Positions 51,294 to 60,749 of a DNA stretch of 64,000 bases are shown one piece after another. Origin of the DNA: an uncultured Bacteroides sp. (GTDB taxonomy: Bacteria > Bacteroidota > Bacteroidia > Bacteroidales > Bacteroidaceae); the NCBI RefSeq assembly GCF_963678425.1, contig NZ_OY782855.1, positions 1,240,001 to 1,304,000 on the forward strand, written 5' to 3'. The translations under genes were made by a program, and so were the position numbers. How positions within the stretch are numbered: the first letter of the stretch is position 1; each line of letters begins with the position of its first letter. The notes beneath the pieces are model-generated. The model had not been told where the DNA came from, searched no databases, and was given only the letters and a program-made list of their open reading frames with translations.

Positions 51294-52267
51294 AATGGCA
51301 AATATATTTTATCCAGGACTTCCAGATATTCTTCTTCAGGATTACTGTTGACCGTAATTCCTCCCCCACTGCGGAAATAATAATTTCCATTTTCTTTCTC
51401 TATATAGCGAATCATTACGGCACTGTCCAAAGTTTCTCCGTCGTAATATCCAAAAACTCCGGTATAGTACCCTCGGTTAATTTTTTCCGCTTTACGTATC
51501 GTATTTACTGTAGACAGTTTAGGTGCTCCACTAATTGATCCTGCAGGGAGCATATCAAAAATAATACTTCCCAAGCGTTCGTGATAATTTCCGGGAAGTG
51601 TACCACAAATCTCCGAGCTGGTTTGCAACAATTCTTTCTCATTGGTTTTCAGCACATCCACATATCTGAACCTTCGCACATGCACATGCTCTGCCACAAT
51701 GCTAAGATCGTTGCGAATCAGGTCAACAATCGTATTGTGTTCGCAGGTTTCCTTATAATCGGTCATCAAACGTTCTTCTGCATGCGGAAGAGATGCATCG
51801 ATGGTTCCTTTCATGGGGTAAGATGATATTTCACCGGAAGTTATTCGCACAAAGCTTTCGGGCGAGAAGCAGACAAGCTTTTCCGGAACAAGAAGTTTAT
51901 AAAGAGCATGAGTGCGCAAGTAAATATCTTCCAGAGTGAGATTACATTCTATGGCTGTTTTCTCAGTGAGATTCAGCAGAAATGAATTTCCTTTGTGCAG
52001 AGCGGAACTCACTATCTGAAATTTAGATAAGTAATCATCATAACCTTCAGGCATTTTTTTAAGCAGAGGTAAAGCGCCATTGTATGCCTGCAAGCCAGAA
52101 TGATTGGCATGGTTTCCTACGGTAAACAGCATAGATTGATCGTTCATAGGATTCTCAGAAAAGAATCCTTTTTTCATTTCAAAATCAATACCGAAGAGAA
52201 AAGGCGCTCGCTTTCGTCCGGCCTCATTCATCTTACTACAAACCATATTTGCTTCAAACTCAATCAT
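51290..52267 (-). CDS. pabB: Aminodeoxychorismate synthase component I
   Basis: The protein (about 325 residues) has the chorismate-binding core: SFVRITSGEISSYPMKGTID, DLSIVAEHVHV, AGSISGAPKLSTVNTIRKAE and YYTGVFGYYDG, as in PabB and anthranilate synthase. It makes aminodeoxychorismate from chorismate. It lacks the N-terminal glutaminase, which must be elsewhere. A longer frame begins with TTG at 52276, but that lies in the -7 box, so the ATG at 52267 is preferred. Confidence 0.88.
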   Translation of the reverse strand: MIEFEANMVCSKMNEAGRKRAPFLFGIDFEMKKGFFSENPMNDQSMLFTVGNHANHSGLQAYNGALPLLKKMPEGYDDYLSKFQIVSSALHKGNSFLLNLTEKTAIECNLTLEDIYLRTHALYKLLVPEKLVCFSPESFVRITSGEISSYPMKGTIDASLPHAEERLMTDYKETCEHNTIVDLIRNDLSIVAEHVHVRRFRYVDVLKTNEKELLQTSSEICGTLPGNYHERLGSIIFDMLPAGSISGAPKLSTVNTIRKAEKINRGYYTGVFGYYDGETLDSAVMIRYIEKENGNYYFRSGGGITVNSNPEEEYLEVLDKIYLPL

Positions 52268-52273
52268 AGGGCG

Positions 52274-52281
52274 CAAAAGTA
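52274..52281 (-). promoter_or_regulatory. Promoter -7 box of pabBC
   Basis: The minus strand reads TACTTTTG, ending 6 bp before the preferred ATG. Transcription would begin at or beside the start codon, suggesting a leaderless or nearly leaderless mRNA. Confidence 0.5.
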
Positions 52282-52325
52282 TAAAAACAAACAGAAAAGA
52301 GCTCCATTTCTTTTAAGAATCTGAT

Positions 52326-52333
52326 TATCTTTG
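52326..52333 (+). promoter_or_regulatory. Promoter -7 box of the DUF3843 gene
   Basis: TATCTTTG matches TAnnTTTG and lies 28 bp before the ATG. It diverges from the pabB box. Confidence 0.55.
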
Positions 52334-52361
52334 TCGGCAAAGTATTTTTAGAAAGAAAATC

Positions 52362-53876
52362 ATGAGAGCAAACACATCATCCATTTATATGCAGGACTGG
52401 CTTGCATTACATCCCTATAACCGCCTGACAAAGACCGATCAGTATTATCTTGACCTATCCAATGATATTCTGAAAATCTGGAATCAGTCAGCTTTCAAAT
52501 ATCAGGTTAGTGAAAGTATTAAAAATAATATCTCGTGCCAGCTTGCAGCTTATTTTGAAGATGTAATTTCACGACTTGGAATATGGCGGGCTTTTACGTC
52601 AAAGAACAAAGAACTTTATGGTAAGCAGCTGCCATTTTATTCACTCCCCTCAAACTATTTCGAGGATGAAATAAACTGTGAGGACATAGCTTTTCTGCTC
52701 TGGCTCAACATTCAGCTCTATGTGGGTAATGACAAGGAAGAGTTTATTGATCCGGAAGAGCCTTCTTTAATGACTCTTGCCAGAGAAATATTCAATCTGC
52801 TTGATGCAGAATATGAAACGGCGCCCGAAAATCCTTTGATGTTGGATTTCTTCTCATTTGATAAGAAAGACTACAGCAAGTTTCCAGTCTTTGCCAATGA
52901 TGCTGAATGGTTCTTTTTTCAATCCTATCTGCTGGCTGCATGCAATGAAGAGCCTATTAATGAAATCATAGAACAGGTACAGAAACATTATCCAAAAGCA
53001 TCAGATAAAGAAAAGAGCGCTATCGTTCATGATGCTGTAAACAGGCTGATGTTCACTGATCCTTGTGGACCGCTTGCTCTAAACATGAACGAATGGTTCT
53101 CAGCCATTGCCGGTTCAAACCAGCCTTACCGCGGCTATTTTGATTCTTTCGAATTTATTGACCGTGAAGAGTTTTATGTTATTGAGAAAAATAATTCGTA
53201 TATCAAGATTCGCTCCGTAGCAAACGGCCGGGAGATTGAAGTAACAAAGGAATCAATCAAAAACTCATCCGAACTTATCCCGTGGAAAACAGCAATTAAG
53301 GTGTGTTGCGCTTTTTATAACGATGCCTGGTGGTTCTTCGGAGAATACTCTACACGTAAACTAAATGATACGGAAGATATTCATCCGGCAGCCTCTGTTC
53401 GTGAAAATAAAACAGAAGATGCTGAAGATCCTGTTTATGCCACGTTCATGAAAGCCAGTCATGATCTACCGTTAATGTACATTTCATCTTATGAAGCACT
53501 CAAGAAATTCTTTATCAACGGATTGAGGTGGGAAGACAACGATGATAATATGATGCCGGATTTAAAAGACTTCCAAAACTTTGTGCTCTATGTTAATCCG
53601 AAAGGTATGTTGATTGCTCCGGATATTGCAGCATATGTAAAAGATGAACAGAATCCGATGTATAATACAGAAATAGCTGCAAAAAATGCGCTGGACTTAT
53701 ATACCGTTCAGGGTTGTTGTCCTATCGACCTGCTAAGATATCTGGAAGAGAGCAACCGATTGCCAGATGCACAAATCAACAGTTTCAAAGGAGAAGAACA
53801 TGGCAAAAAACTTCTTCACGAAAACTGGGACTTTATTGCGCGATGTTTCCTGGAATCATATTACAGAGGGGAATAA
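52362..53876 (+). CDS. DUF3843 family protein
   Basis: The 504-residue soluble protein matches the DUF3843 family of Bacteroidetes (YMQDWLALHPYNRLTKTDQY, YYLDLSNDILKIW). The first third is helical and the later part (about 250-330) resembles a small beta barrel. The family has no known function. It is divergently transcribed from pabBC, with its own -7 box. Confidence 0.85.
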   Translation: MRANTSSIYMQDWLALHPYNRLTKTDQYYLDLSNDILKIWNQSAFKYQVSESIKNNISCQLAAYFEDVISRLGIWRAFTSKNKELYGKQLPFYSLPSNYFEDEINCEDIAFLLWLNIQLYVGNDKEEFIDPEEPSLMTLAREIFNLLDAEYETAPENPLMLDFFSFDKKDYSKFPVFANDAEWFFFQSYLLAACNEEPINEIIEQVQKHYPKASDKEKSAIVHDAVNRLMFTDPCGPLALNMNEWFSAIAGSNQPYRGYFDSFEFIDREEFYVIEKNNSYIKIRSVANGREIEVTKESIKNSSELIPWKTAIKVCCAFYNDAWWFFGEYSTRKLNDTEDIHPAASVRENKTEDAEDPVYATFMKASHDLPLMYISSYEALKKFFINGLRWEDNDDNMMPDLKDFQNFVLYVNPKGMLIAPDIAAYVKDEQNPMYNTEIAAKNALDLYTVQGCCPIDLLRYLEESNRLPDAQINSFKGEEHGKKLLHENWDFIARCFLESYYRGE

Positions 53877-53923
53877 AATGACAGATTTATTTCCGCAAAA
53901 TCCATGCCCAAGGAATTTTTGTA

Positions 53924-53931
53924 TATCTTTG
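53924..53931 (+). promoter_or_regulatory. Promoter -7 box of the YhcH-family gene
   Basis: TATCTTTG matches TAnnTTTG, 31 bp before the ATG at 53963. Confidence 0.55.
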
Positions 53932-53962
53932 TCCACTATATAATAATAGAATAATATTCAAT

Positions 53963-54592
53963 ATGAAAAAAGGTTTTTTTGCTAAAATAGCAGCTGTATC
54001 AATGCTGTGTCTTGCAATGGTGTCCATTGTTTCAGCACAAACTGAAAACGGGAAATGGACTAAATGTAGTGCAAAGAAATGGGTTAAAGGAAGAGAATGG
54101 GCAAACGGTTTAAACATTGTACCTGATAAAACTACAGATTGTGTAAAGTTTGCCACACAATACCACAAAGATAAAACTATGTGGGAAAAGGTTTTCAAGT
54201 TCCTGAAAGAAAATGACCTGGCCAATATGCCTGTAGGTAAATATCCTATTGATGGTAATCGTTGTTTTGTTAATGTGTCAGATGCAAAAACAAAATCACC
54301 GGATAATGTTTTGATTGAATCACACCAGAAATATATTGATTTACAGTACATGGTTACCGGTGCAGAACGAATGGGGCTAATCTCTAAAGCTGATGCTAAA
54401 GTGGTTAAGCCTTACAATCCTGAAAAAGATAATGCTAATTATACCGGAGATAAAGTAAAATATTACACTTTGTCCGGAAAGAAGTTCTTCCTGCTATTCC
54501 CGGATGAATTGCACAAAGCTTCCATATGGACTTCAGGAAAAGAGACTACCGGTAGAAAAGTAGTCGTAAAGATTGCCTATATTGCAGAATAA
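53963..54592 (+). CDS. YhcH/YjgK/YiaL family protein with signal peptide
   Basis: The 209-residue protein belongs to the YhcH/YjgK/YiaL (beta-galactosidase beta subunit) family, with a cupin-like fold: VGKYPIDGNRCFVNVSDAKT, ESHQKYIDLQYMVTGAERMG and LLFPDELHKASIW. The His and Glu residues of ESHQKYIDLQ and DELHKA are the usual metal ligands. Unlike most family members it has a signal peptide (about 1-25, cut near VSA-Q), so it is likely periplasmic. A sugar-related role is inferred from the family. Confidence 0.85.
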   Translation: MKKGFFAKIAAVSMLCLAMVSIVSAQTENGKWTKCSAKKWVKGREWANGLNIVPDKTTDCVKFATQYHKDKTMWEKVFKFLKENDLANMPVGKYPIDGNRCFVNVSDAKTKSPDNVLIESHQKYIDLQYMVTGAERMGLISKADAKVVKPYNPEKDNANYTGDKVKYYTLSGKKFFLLFPDELHKASIWTSGKETTGRKVVVKIAYIAE

Positions 54593-54618
54593 GAAACGTT
54601 TCAAATGAAAAAGCAAAA

Positions 54619-54753
54619 ATGAAAACAACACCCGAAAAACCGTCTGCGGCTATTCCCAGAAAGAATGGCAAAAAAGTAGAGCCTACAGGAAAAAGAATTG
54701 GAAAATCAAGACCCGCAAAGGCTAATAACCAACAAAATAGAAGAGTAAAATAG
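54619..54753 (+). CDS. Small very basic protein (44 residues)
   Basis: A short frame from ATG at 54619 encodes MKTTPEKPSAAIPRKNGKKV continuing to QQNRRVK. It is rich in Lys, Arg and Pro, with no hydrophobic segment. It lies 26 bp after the YhcH-family gene in the same direction and is followed by the terminator at 54842-54878. It could bind nucleic acid. It may also be chance. Confidence 0.4.
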   Translation: MKTTPEKPSAAIPRKNGKKVEPTGKRIGKSRPAKANNQQNRRVK

Positions 54754-54841
54754 CCCTTTTGTAACTTATAGATTATTAATAAGCATTGTTTTTTTGATGC
54801 TTATTCCGGTTGATTAAGTTCATTGTACAACAATCATAATA

Positions 54842-54878
54842 AAAAGCTCCTGCAATTTCAATAATTACAGGAGCTTTT
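54842..54878. terminator. Bidirectional terminator
   Basis: AAAAGCTCCTG and CAGGAGCTTTT form a perfect 11-bp stem with a 15-nt loop between the convergent small-protein and kdgK genes. Confidence 0.85.
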
Positions 54879-54901
54879 ATTATGATGAATAAATTCTTAT
54901 C

Positions 54902-55945
54902 TTAACGTGATACACGACCAGAACCATCACCTTTCATCAGGTTCTCAACCTCAGAAACGGTTACCAGATTAAAGTCGCCACTAACGGTATTTTTCAAACA
55001 AGAGGCTGCCATTGCGAAATCAAGTGCTTTCTGAACATCTTCAGGATAAGCAACTAATCCATAAATCATACCACCACAGAAGGCATCTCCCACTCCTACG
55101 CGATCTACATTATGAGTAATATCATATATTCTGGAGTACTTCAGCGAGTTATCTGAATAAGCTACTCCGGCTATCGTATTGTGATTGGCATTAATGGAGT
55201 TGCGAAGCTCAAGAAACATCTTCTTACAACGTGGAACAATAGCCATCACCTTTTCACCAACAGCCTTAAATCCTTCAAGATCCAGTTCCTCATCAGCCGT
55301 TACAGCCTTGAAACCTACAGGAGTAATGCCTAATACTTTTTCATATTCGGGTTCACTGCCAAAGATTACGTCACTATACTGCACCATAGGAAGCATAATT
55401 TCTTCAGGAGTCTTACCATATTTCCACAGATTTTTCCGGTAATTCAAATCACAGGAGATAGTTAGTCCCATGCTATCGGCAACCTTAATTCCTTCGAGAC
55501 AAGCATCTGCAGCTCCCTGAGAAACAGCCGCAGCAACACCCGACCAGTGAAACCATTTGGCATCCTTAAGCACTTCCTTCCAGTTAATCATCCCAGGCTG
55601 AAGCGTTGCAAAAGATGAGTTTGCACGATCGTAAACCACTTTAGACTGGCGCGCTACAGCTCCATTTTCAAGGAAATAAATACCAAGGCGCTCTCCTCCG
55701 TAAACAATTTTTTTAATTCCCACATTATATGAGCGAAGCTCCTTAATACAGGCATCCGTAATATCATTTATTGGAAGACGAGTAACAAAATCTGATTCAA
55801 GACCAAAATTTGCTAACGAAACAGCTACATTAGCCTCACTTCCACCATAAGTTGCTTTAAATTCATTCGCTTGTGAAAATTTTAAATAGTCCGGAGGGCT
55901 TAAACGAAGCAGAACTTCACCGAACGTAACAATTCTATTTGCCAT
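54902..55945 (-). CDS. kdgK: PfkB-family sugar kinase, probable 2-dehydro-3-deoxygluconokinase
   Basis: The 347-residue kinase has the PfkB N-terminal motif (FKATYGGSEANVAVSLANFG, about 28-47) and the catalytic anion-hole motif DRVGVGDAFCGG (about 281-292, catalytic D287). FGEVLLRLSPP at the start and the 2-keto-3-deoxygluconate-type pattern suit KdgK, which phosphorylates KDG in uronate breakdown. The gene is alone here, so the substrate is inferred from the family. Confidence 0.82.
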   Translation of the reverse strand: MANRIVTFGEVLLRLSPPDYLKFSQANEFKATYGGSEANVAVSLANFGLESDFVTRLPINDITDACIKELRSYNVGIKKIVYGGERLGIYFLENGAVARQSKVVYDRANSSFATLQPGMINWKEVLKDAKWFHWSGVAAAVSQGAADACLEGIKVADSMGLTISCDLNYRKNLWKYGKTPEEIMLPMVQYSDVIFGSEPEYEKVLGITPVGFKAVTADEELDLEGFKAVGEKVMAIVPRCKKMFLELRNSINANHNTIAGVAYSDNSLKYSRIYDITHNVDRVGVGDAFCGGMIYGLVAYPEDVQKALDFAMAASCLKNTVSGDFNLVTVSEVENLMKGDGSGRVSR

Positions 55946-56280
55946 AATAAATTATACTAGATAAACAAAAATATACTTTTAAATTAGTTTCAATGACCAA
56001 AAGTAATGAAAAGCAAGAAGAAAGGCAATCTTATAACAATTTATTTTTCACTAAATGAAATACAAATCAGAATAAAGAATCTCATTATTGAAAATTAGCA
56101 GCATTCTACAGCACAAGTTATAGTTATGCAAGCTAACTTATTCGAGCCTCTTATTCCGATATAAGTTGTATCAAATAAAGTACACTGATTCACACTATTT
56201 AAAATAAAAAGGAATTGAATTTATGAACATTCTGAAGAAATCCATGTTATTATACAAATAATCAATTTAATAATTAAGCT
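55946..56280. other. Intergenic region between divergent genes, 335 bp
   Basis: It holds a TATTTTTG-like -7 box for kdgK on the minus strand at 55966-55973 and otherwise shows no recognisable gene or strong hairpin. Confidence 0.5.
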
Positions 56281-56856
56281 ATGAAAAAGTTCTTTTTATC
56301 ATTTATGATGATGGTAGCGTTATCAGTAACAGGTTCTGCACAGCAATCATGGACAAATGATCCGGCCCATTCACGTTTAGGTTTCACTGTGAAACACATG
56401 ACTATATCAGAAGTTAGCGGCCGGTTTACTGACTTTACCGTTAAAGTAAAATCTGCGAAAAAGGATTTAAGTGATCTCAAAGTTGAAGTTACTGCTAATA
56501 TTGCAAGTATTAATACAGATATGGAAGCCAGAGACAAACATCTTAAAGGCACCGACTTCTTTGATACAGAAAAGTATCCTACGCTGACTTTTGTCAGTAC
56601 TTCTCACAAGAAGGTTACCAACAAGAATTTTAAACTAATGGGTAATCTTACAATGCACGGAATCACTAAATTCGTAACTCTCGATGTTATTTTCCTTGGT
56701 GAAGTTACTAATCCGATGAATCAGAAAAAGGTATCCGGATTTAAAGTTACAGGAGTAGTTAAGCGTTCTAATTATGACCTTGGCACTAAATTCGGAGAAG
56801 CCATGATTAGTAATAATGTGAAAATAGTAGCCGATCTGGAGTTTATTAAAGATTAA
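56281..56856 (+). CDS. YceI-family periplasmic lipid-binding protein
   Basis: The 191-residue protein has a signal peptide (about 1-20, cut at GSA-Q) and the YceI lipocalin-like fold: WTNDPAHSRLGFTVKHMTIS, EVSGRFTDFTVKV, TDMEARDKHLKGTDFFDTEK and PTLTFVS. The family binds isoprenoid-like lipids in the periplasm. Its gene has no operon partner and ends at an unusually strong terminator. Confidence 0.92.
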   Translation: MKKFFLSFMMMVALSVTGSAQQSWTNDPAHSRLGFTVKHMTISEVSGRFTDFTVKVKSAKKDLSDLKVEVTANIASINTDMEARDKHLKGTDFFDTEKYPTLTFVSTSHKKVTNKNFKLMGNLTMHGITKFVTLDVIFLGEVTNPMNQKKVSGFKVTGVVKRSNYDLGTKFGEAMISNNVKIVADLEFIKD

Positions 56857-56874
56857 ATAATACGATGCTATTAT

Positions 56875-56922
56875 AGTAACCCCGCCAGTAATGAGATATA
56901 TTTCATTACTGGCGGGGTTACT
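56875..56922. terminator. Strong bidirectional terminator
   Basis: Perfect 20-bp arms (AGTAACCCCGCCAGTAATGA and its complement) with an 8-nt loop separate the convergent yceI and GNAT genes. It is the longest terminator stem seen in this window. Confidence 0.9.
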
Positions 56923-56969
56923 ATGTTTTGAACGGCCGCTTTTATATTACAATAAAGTTCAGACAACCT

Positions 56970-57398
56970 TTATTCAATAAATCCTTTTTCTCTCTTTGCC
57001 TCTGCATCCTGAAAAAAAGCCATTCCGGTAAGCATTTTACTGAAGCCATTTTTTCTGTAGAAGTCTTCTTTACCCGGAGATGCATACAGAATCAGATTAT
57101 AACCGGAAAGTTCTTCTCTAATCTCCTCAATGATTATCCTTCCCAGGCCTTTACCTTGATAAGATGGATCAATGGCTACATCGTAAACCGCAGCCTGAAT
57201 AGCTCCATCGCTGATTGCCCGTCCAAATCCAACCAGTGTATCTTCGTCGAAAAGAAATATCGTACAAGCGCTATTTCTGAAAGTCTTTTCCTGAACCTCA
57301 GGAGCATGGTACCTCATTCCTACTTTCTTCAGGATCTCCACTACTTCTGAGAAATCAACGCCATCACAGTTATTTATTACTCTTATTTTCATTTCCAA
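56970..57398 (-). CDS. GNAT acetyltransferase
   Basis: The 142-residue protein has the GNAT fold with the acetyl-CoA binding motif VAIDPSYQGKGLGRIIIEEI (about 75-94; Q/R-x-x-G-x-G/A). The substrate is not identifiable. It is 79 bp downstream of another GNAT gene in the same direction, possibly co-transcribed. Confidence 0.85.
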   Translation of the reverse strand: MEMKIRVINNCDGVDFSEVVEILKKVGMRYHAPEVQEKTFRNSACTIFLFDEDTLVGFGRAISDGAIQAAVYDVAIDPSYQGKGLGRIIIEEIREELSGYNLILYASPGKEDFYRKNGFSKMLTGMAFFQDAEAKREKGFIE

Positions 57399-57477
57399 CA
57401 GATTTATTTTATGAGCTTGTCCGGCGGACTTTCTCAGCCGGGAAACACCTACTTCTAACGTAACAAACGGTTTTAAT

Positions 57478-57975
57478 CTATACCAGTTTCTGATAAAACA
57501 TCAGGTCCAGGTATTGATCAAACTTGCGGGCCACATTCTTTATATCTCCGCAACAAGTATAACCACACTTCTCAAATAGATGACGGCTAACCATATTATC
57601 GCCCGAAATCAGCGCAACAATATTTGTAAAACCTCCCTCGCGAATATAATCTTCAAGCCTCAGCAAAGCCTCTGTTCCATAACCCCTGCCTTCAAATCCG
57701 GGTTTGAGATAAATTGTAATCTCCACCGAAACACTAAATGCTTCGCGAGGTTTAAACTTATTGAAATAACAAAAGCCACATTTTTCTCCTTCAGGGGTGA
57801 CCAGCATAAAAGAGCGATAAAGAGGATCTTTTACCGGAACAAAACTCCGGATATCTTCCATGGGAACAGGATCTATAGAGTAAACCACAGTCGTATGCAG
57901 CGTATAGTAGTCATACATTTCTTTAACGAATGGAAGATCCTCTTCCTGAAGTTCCACAAATTCTAAGCGATTCAT
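57478..57975 (-). CDS. GNAT acetyltransferase, phosphinothricin-acetyltransferase-like
   Basis: The 165-residue protein resembles the PAT/RimJ branch of GNAT enzymes. The acetyl-CoA site is YLKPGFEGRGYGTEALLRLE (about 90-109), and HLFEKCGYTCCGDIKNVARK is the usual C-terminal motif. The substrate is unknown. Confidence 0.85.
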   Translation of the reverse strand: MNRLEFVELQEEDLPFVKEMYDYYTLHTTVVYSIDPVPMEDIRSFVPVKDPLYRSFMLVTPEGEKCGFCYFNKFKPREAFSVSVEITIYLKPGFEGRGYGTEALLRLEDYIREGGFTNIVALISGDNMVSRHLFEKCGYTCCGDIKNVARKFDQYLDLMFYQKLV

Positions 57976-58369
57976 ATCTTTCTTAATTACTTAACGGGAC
58001 CAAAGATAACTGATTTTTCAGAGAAGTAATACCAGTCATTGGAAACTTCTAGGGATGATTTAGCTAAAACAAGCCGAGACATAAGGTAATGGTTGGTGAA
58101 TGATTACAAATTACACGTAAAGTAAACACGGATAAGGTGTACAGGTTTGTATTAAAAAGTCTACTATTTACTCAGATAAGCCGTAGATCAATTTACAAAT
58201 GTTCCGTTTTGTTTATCCTTAGATATGGTTATAACATTAGTTACTCCTCAAGACAAAATCTTTAAAACAAAGCAATAAATAATTATATTCAACTATTTGG
58301 TATATAATAAAAAAAGTAGGATATCCTCACCCAGATATCCTACTTTTCAAACTATATTCTGAATAAATC
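57976..58369. other. Intergenic region, 394 bp
   Basis: It contains the terminator of the GH20 gene (58312-58347). The remaining sequence shows no gene or clear promoter. Confidence 0.5.
58312..58347 (-). terminator. Terminator of the GH20 gene
   Basis: AAAAGTAGGATATC and GATATCCTACTTTT form a perfect 14-bp stem with an 8-nt loop. The T run is on the minus strand, at the end of the leftward GH20 gene. Confidence 0.85.
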
Positions 58370-60436
58370 TTATTTAACTACAATCTCATCGGTAAATATA
58401 AAACCTTTTTTATCATTCTGATGAGCAACATATTGCACATACCGTGCTGTAGTATCACCTTCCCAACCGAAATCACGGAAAGTAAGTTTATCGTTATCCA
58501 CAGGAACATCATTTTCAATCTGTTTGAGAGAGGTAAAGTTGGTGCCGTCTTCGGAAACTTTGATTTCCACATCGTGAGGCATCCATACACTAGGACCAAT
58601 GATCTGCATAAAGTTTGCACAAACAGAATGAATTGGCATTGAAGTGCCCAGATCAATTGTTACATCAATATCTTTATTCATAAAACCTTGCCAGCGATTG
58701 TCAACATACGACCATCCGCCTCTTATCCCGTCAACCAAAGCTGAATCTCCTCCTGCAGTATAGTTAGGATAATAATTTTCCTTGTAGGTAACCTTCTTGC
58801 CTAAAGCCAGATGATCTTCTTTATTCATGCTAACAGGTCTCTCACCCAGTTCATTTTTTAATGGAAAAGGATGATAACCATGTTTTTCCAGAAAATCGAC
58901 TTCTTTAAGAGCGCGTTCGTGGAAATCAGTATACGACTTTCGTTCCGGAGCCGACCACGCAACTTCTGCCAGAGCCAACAGTCGGGGATAAATCATATAT
59001 TCCGCGTGTTCAGGTGTGGGAATAAACTCTGTCCATAAATTGGCCTGCACCCCAAGTATCAATTTCTTCTGTTCTGCATTAAGTGAATCGGGAACCGGAT
59101 TATAAGAATAGACTTTCTGTAACGGAAGGAATCCGCCAATAGCTTCAGGCTGTGTGGATGGAACGTCCTGATAATAATCGAAATAACAATTCGTTACGGG
59201 AGTCATGATAGCCTGATGTCCTGCTCTAGCAGCAGCAATTCCACCTTCTTCCCCACGCCACGACATCACTGTGGCATCTGGAGCTAAACCTCCCTGAAGA
59301 ATTTCATCCCATCCCAGCAACTTCCGTCCATGAGCATTAAGGAACGTTTCAATACGCCGCACAAAGTAACTTTGTAACTCTTCCACGTTCTTCAGATTCT
59401 CACTTGCCATACGAGCCTGGCATTTAGGGCAAGTTTTCCATCCCTCCTTTCCAGCCTCATCTCCTCCTATATGAATATATTTTGAAGGGAAAAGTTCCAT
59501 CACTTCAGTAAGCACATCTTGCAGGAAAGTAAAGGTACTGTCGTTTCCAGCACAGAAATCAGAATTCACATACGGTTTACCGGAACATGAAAGTCCGGGA
59601 TACACAGCCAGCACTTCTCCGGAATGTCCCGGCATCTCAATCTCAGGAATCACCGTAATAAAATGCGATTTAGCATAAGCCACCACTTCTTTGATATCTT
59701 CCTGAGTATAGTACCCTCCCCGCGCTTTCGGATTATCTTTGGTACAATAGTCCATTTTATTATTGACCCAGTCTTTCCACGTGTTGTACGGTCTCCAGGC
59801 AGCAACATCAGTAAGTAAAGGATATTTTTTTATTTCAATACGCCAGCCCGCACCGTCGGTCAGATGCCAATGAAAACGGTTAAGTTTGTAATAAGCCATC
59901 ATGTCGAGCTGCTTTTTAATAAACTCTTTAGTATTGAAATGCCGGGAAACATCCAGATGCAATCCACGGTATGAAAGGCGAGGCGTATCTTTGATCAGTG
60001 CAGCAGGAAGTTTGTGTGTTTTAGCATCTTCATTCTGATTGACCAATTGCAAGAGCGACTGAATCCCATAGAATAATCCAGCTCCGTTCGTAGCCGAAAT
60101 GGTTATTCGTTTAGGAGTGATAGAAAGCTGATAACTTTCAAATGAAGGATATTCAGCTGTTTTTTCTACTAAAATGAGATTCACTGAGTTCTTTTTTCCA
60201 GACTTTTGGGTTTCTGAAAGCTTAAGGGGAGATTCTTTAAGAAGATCGAATACATACTTTCGTTCTTCACCTTGTAAGTTCGAATAAAGAACAGTTTTGC
60301 TATTCAGTGTAAAAGTTCCTTTCTGCAACTCTTCACTCAGAGGTTTTGGCGTGATATTAAGTTGCGCAGCCAGATTATTGCTGCAGCATAGCAGCACAAT
60401 CAGCAAAACAAAAAGATTAATTCCGTTTCGTTTCAT
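58370..60436 (-). CDS. GH20 beta-N-acetylhexosaminidase, exported
   Basis: The 688-residue enzyme has a signal peptide (about 1-25), an N-terminal GH20b domain (about 28-150) and a GH20 catalytic barrel (about 155-500) with the catalytic pair D326-E327 in HIGGDEAGKEGW. RGLHLDVSRHF and HWHLTDGAGWRIEIKKYP are typical too. The C-terminus (about 560-688) looks like a discoidin/F5-8C-type carbohydrate-binding domain. It removes terminal GlcNAc or GalNAc from glycans and could complete N-glycan breakdown started by the GH85 enzyme at 10038. No ECF box lies before it. Confidence 0.92.
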   Translation of the reverse strand: MKRNGINLFVLLIVLLCCSNNLAAQLNITPKPLSEELQKGTFTLNSKTVLYSNLQGEERKYVFDLLKESPLKLSETQKSGKKNSVNLILVEKTAEYPSFESYQLSITPKRITISATNGAGLFYGIQSLLQLVNQNEDAKTHKLPAALIKDTPRLSYRGLHLDVSRHFNTKEFIKKQLDMMAYYKLNRFHWHLTDGAGWRIEIKKYPLLTDVAAWRPYNTWKDWVNNKMDYCTKDNPKARGGYYTQEDIKEVVAYAKSHFITVIPEIEMPGHSGEVLAVYPGLSCSGKPYVNSDFCAGNDSTFTFLQDVLTEVMELFPSKYIHIGGDEAGKEGWKTCPKCQARMASENLKNVEELQSYFVRRIETFLNAHGRKLLGWDEILQGGLAPDATVMSWRGEEGGIAAARAGHQAIMTPVTNCYFDYYQDVPSTQPEAIGGFLPLQKVYSYNPVPDSLNAEQKKLILGVQANLWTEFIPTPEHAEYMIYPRLLALAEVAWSAPERKSYTDFHERALKEVDFLEKHGYHPFPLKNELGERPVSMNKEDHLALGKKVTYKENYYPNYTAGGDSALVDGIRGGWSYVDNRWQGFMNKDIDVTIDLGTSMPIHSVCANFMQIIGPSVWMPHDVEIKVSEDGTNFTSLKQIENDVPVDNDKLTFRDFGWEGDTTARYVQYVAHQNDKKGFIFTDEIVVK

Positions 60437-60749
60437 AAGTTTGTATTAAATTGGTTATAAAGTCTATTATAAATCACCACACTGGCACTCTACCCATAGA
60501 AAGCCTTACCGGCATCGGATAATTATTAACCAGTATCATTAAATATTCAAAGTTATTAATTCTATGTTAAAAATACAACAGAAATAATTATTTTATTTTA
60601 AAAACTGATCGTGGAATTTAAGTTCAAATCCCATTCCAAGGAACTTTAACAATAAAAGAAAAGAAAAACATTCAGTAAACTGCATATTTCCTGTATTTTG
60701 CGTAAATTTGCACCCTAATTCATACAAAGCAGCAGAAGGTTAAAGAATT
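60437..60749. other. Intergenic region between divergent genes, 313 bp
   Basis: It holds the -7-like TAAATTTG (60703-60710) of the LuxR-type gene. No clear promoter is seen for the leftward GH20 gene. Confidence 0.5.
60703..60710 (+). promoter_or_regulatory. Promoter -7 box of the LuxR-type regulator
   Basis: TAAATTTG matches TAnnTTTG 39 bp before the ATG at 60750. Confidence 0.45.
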
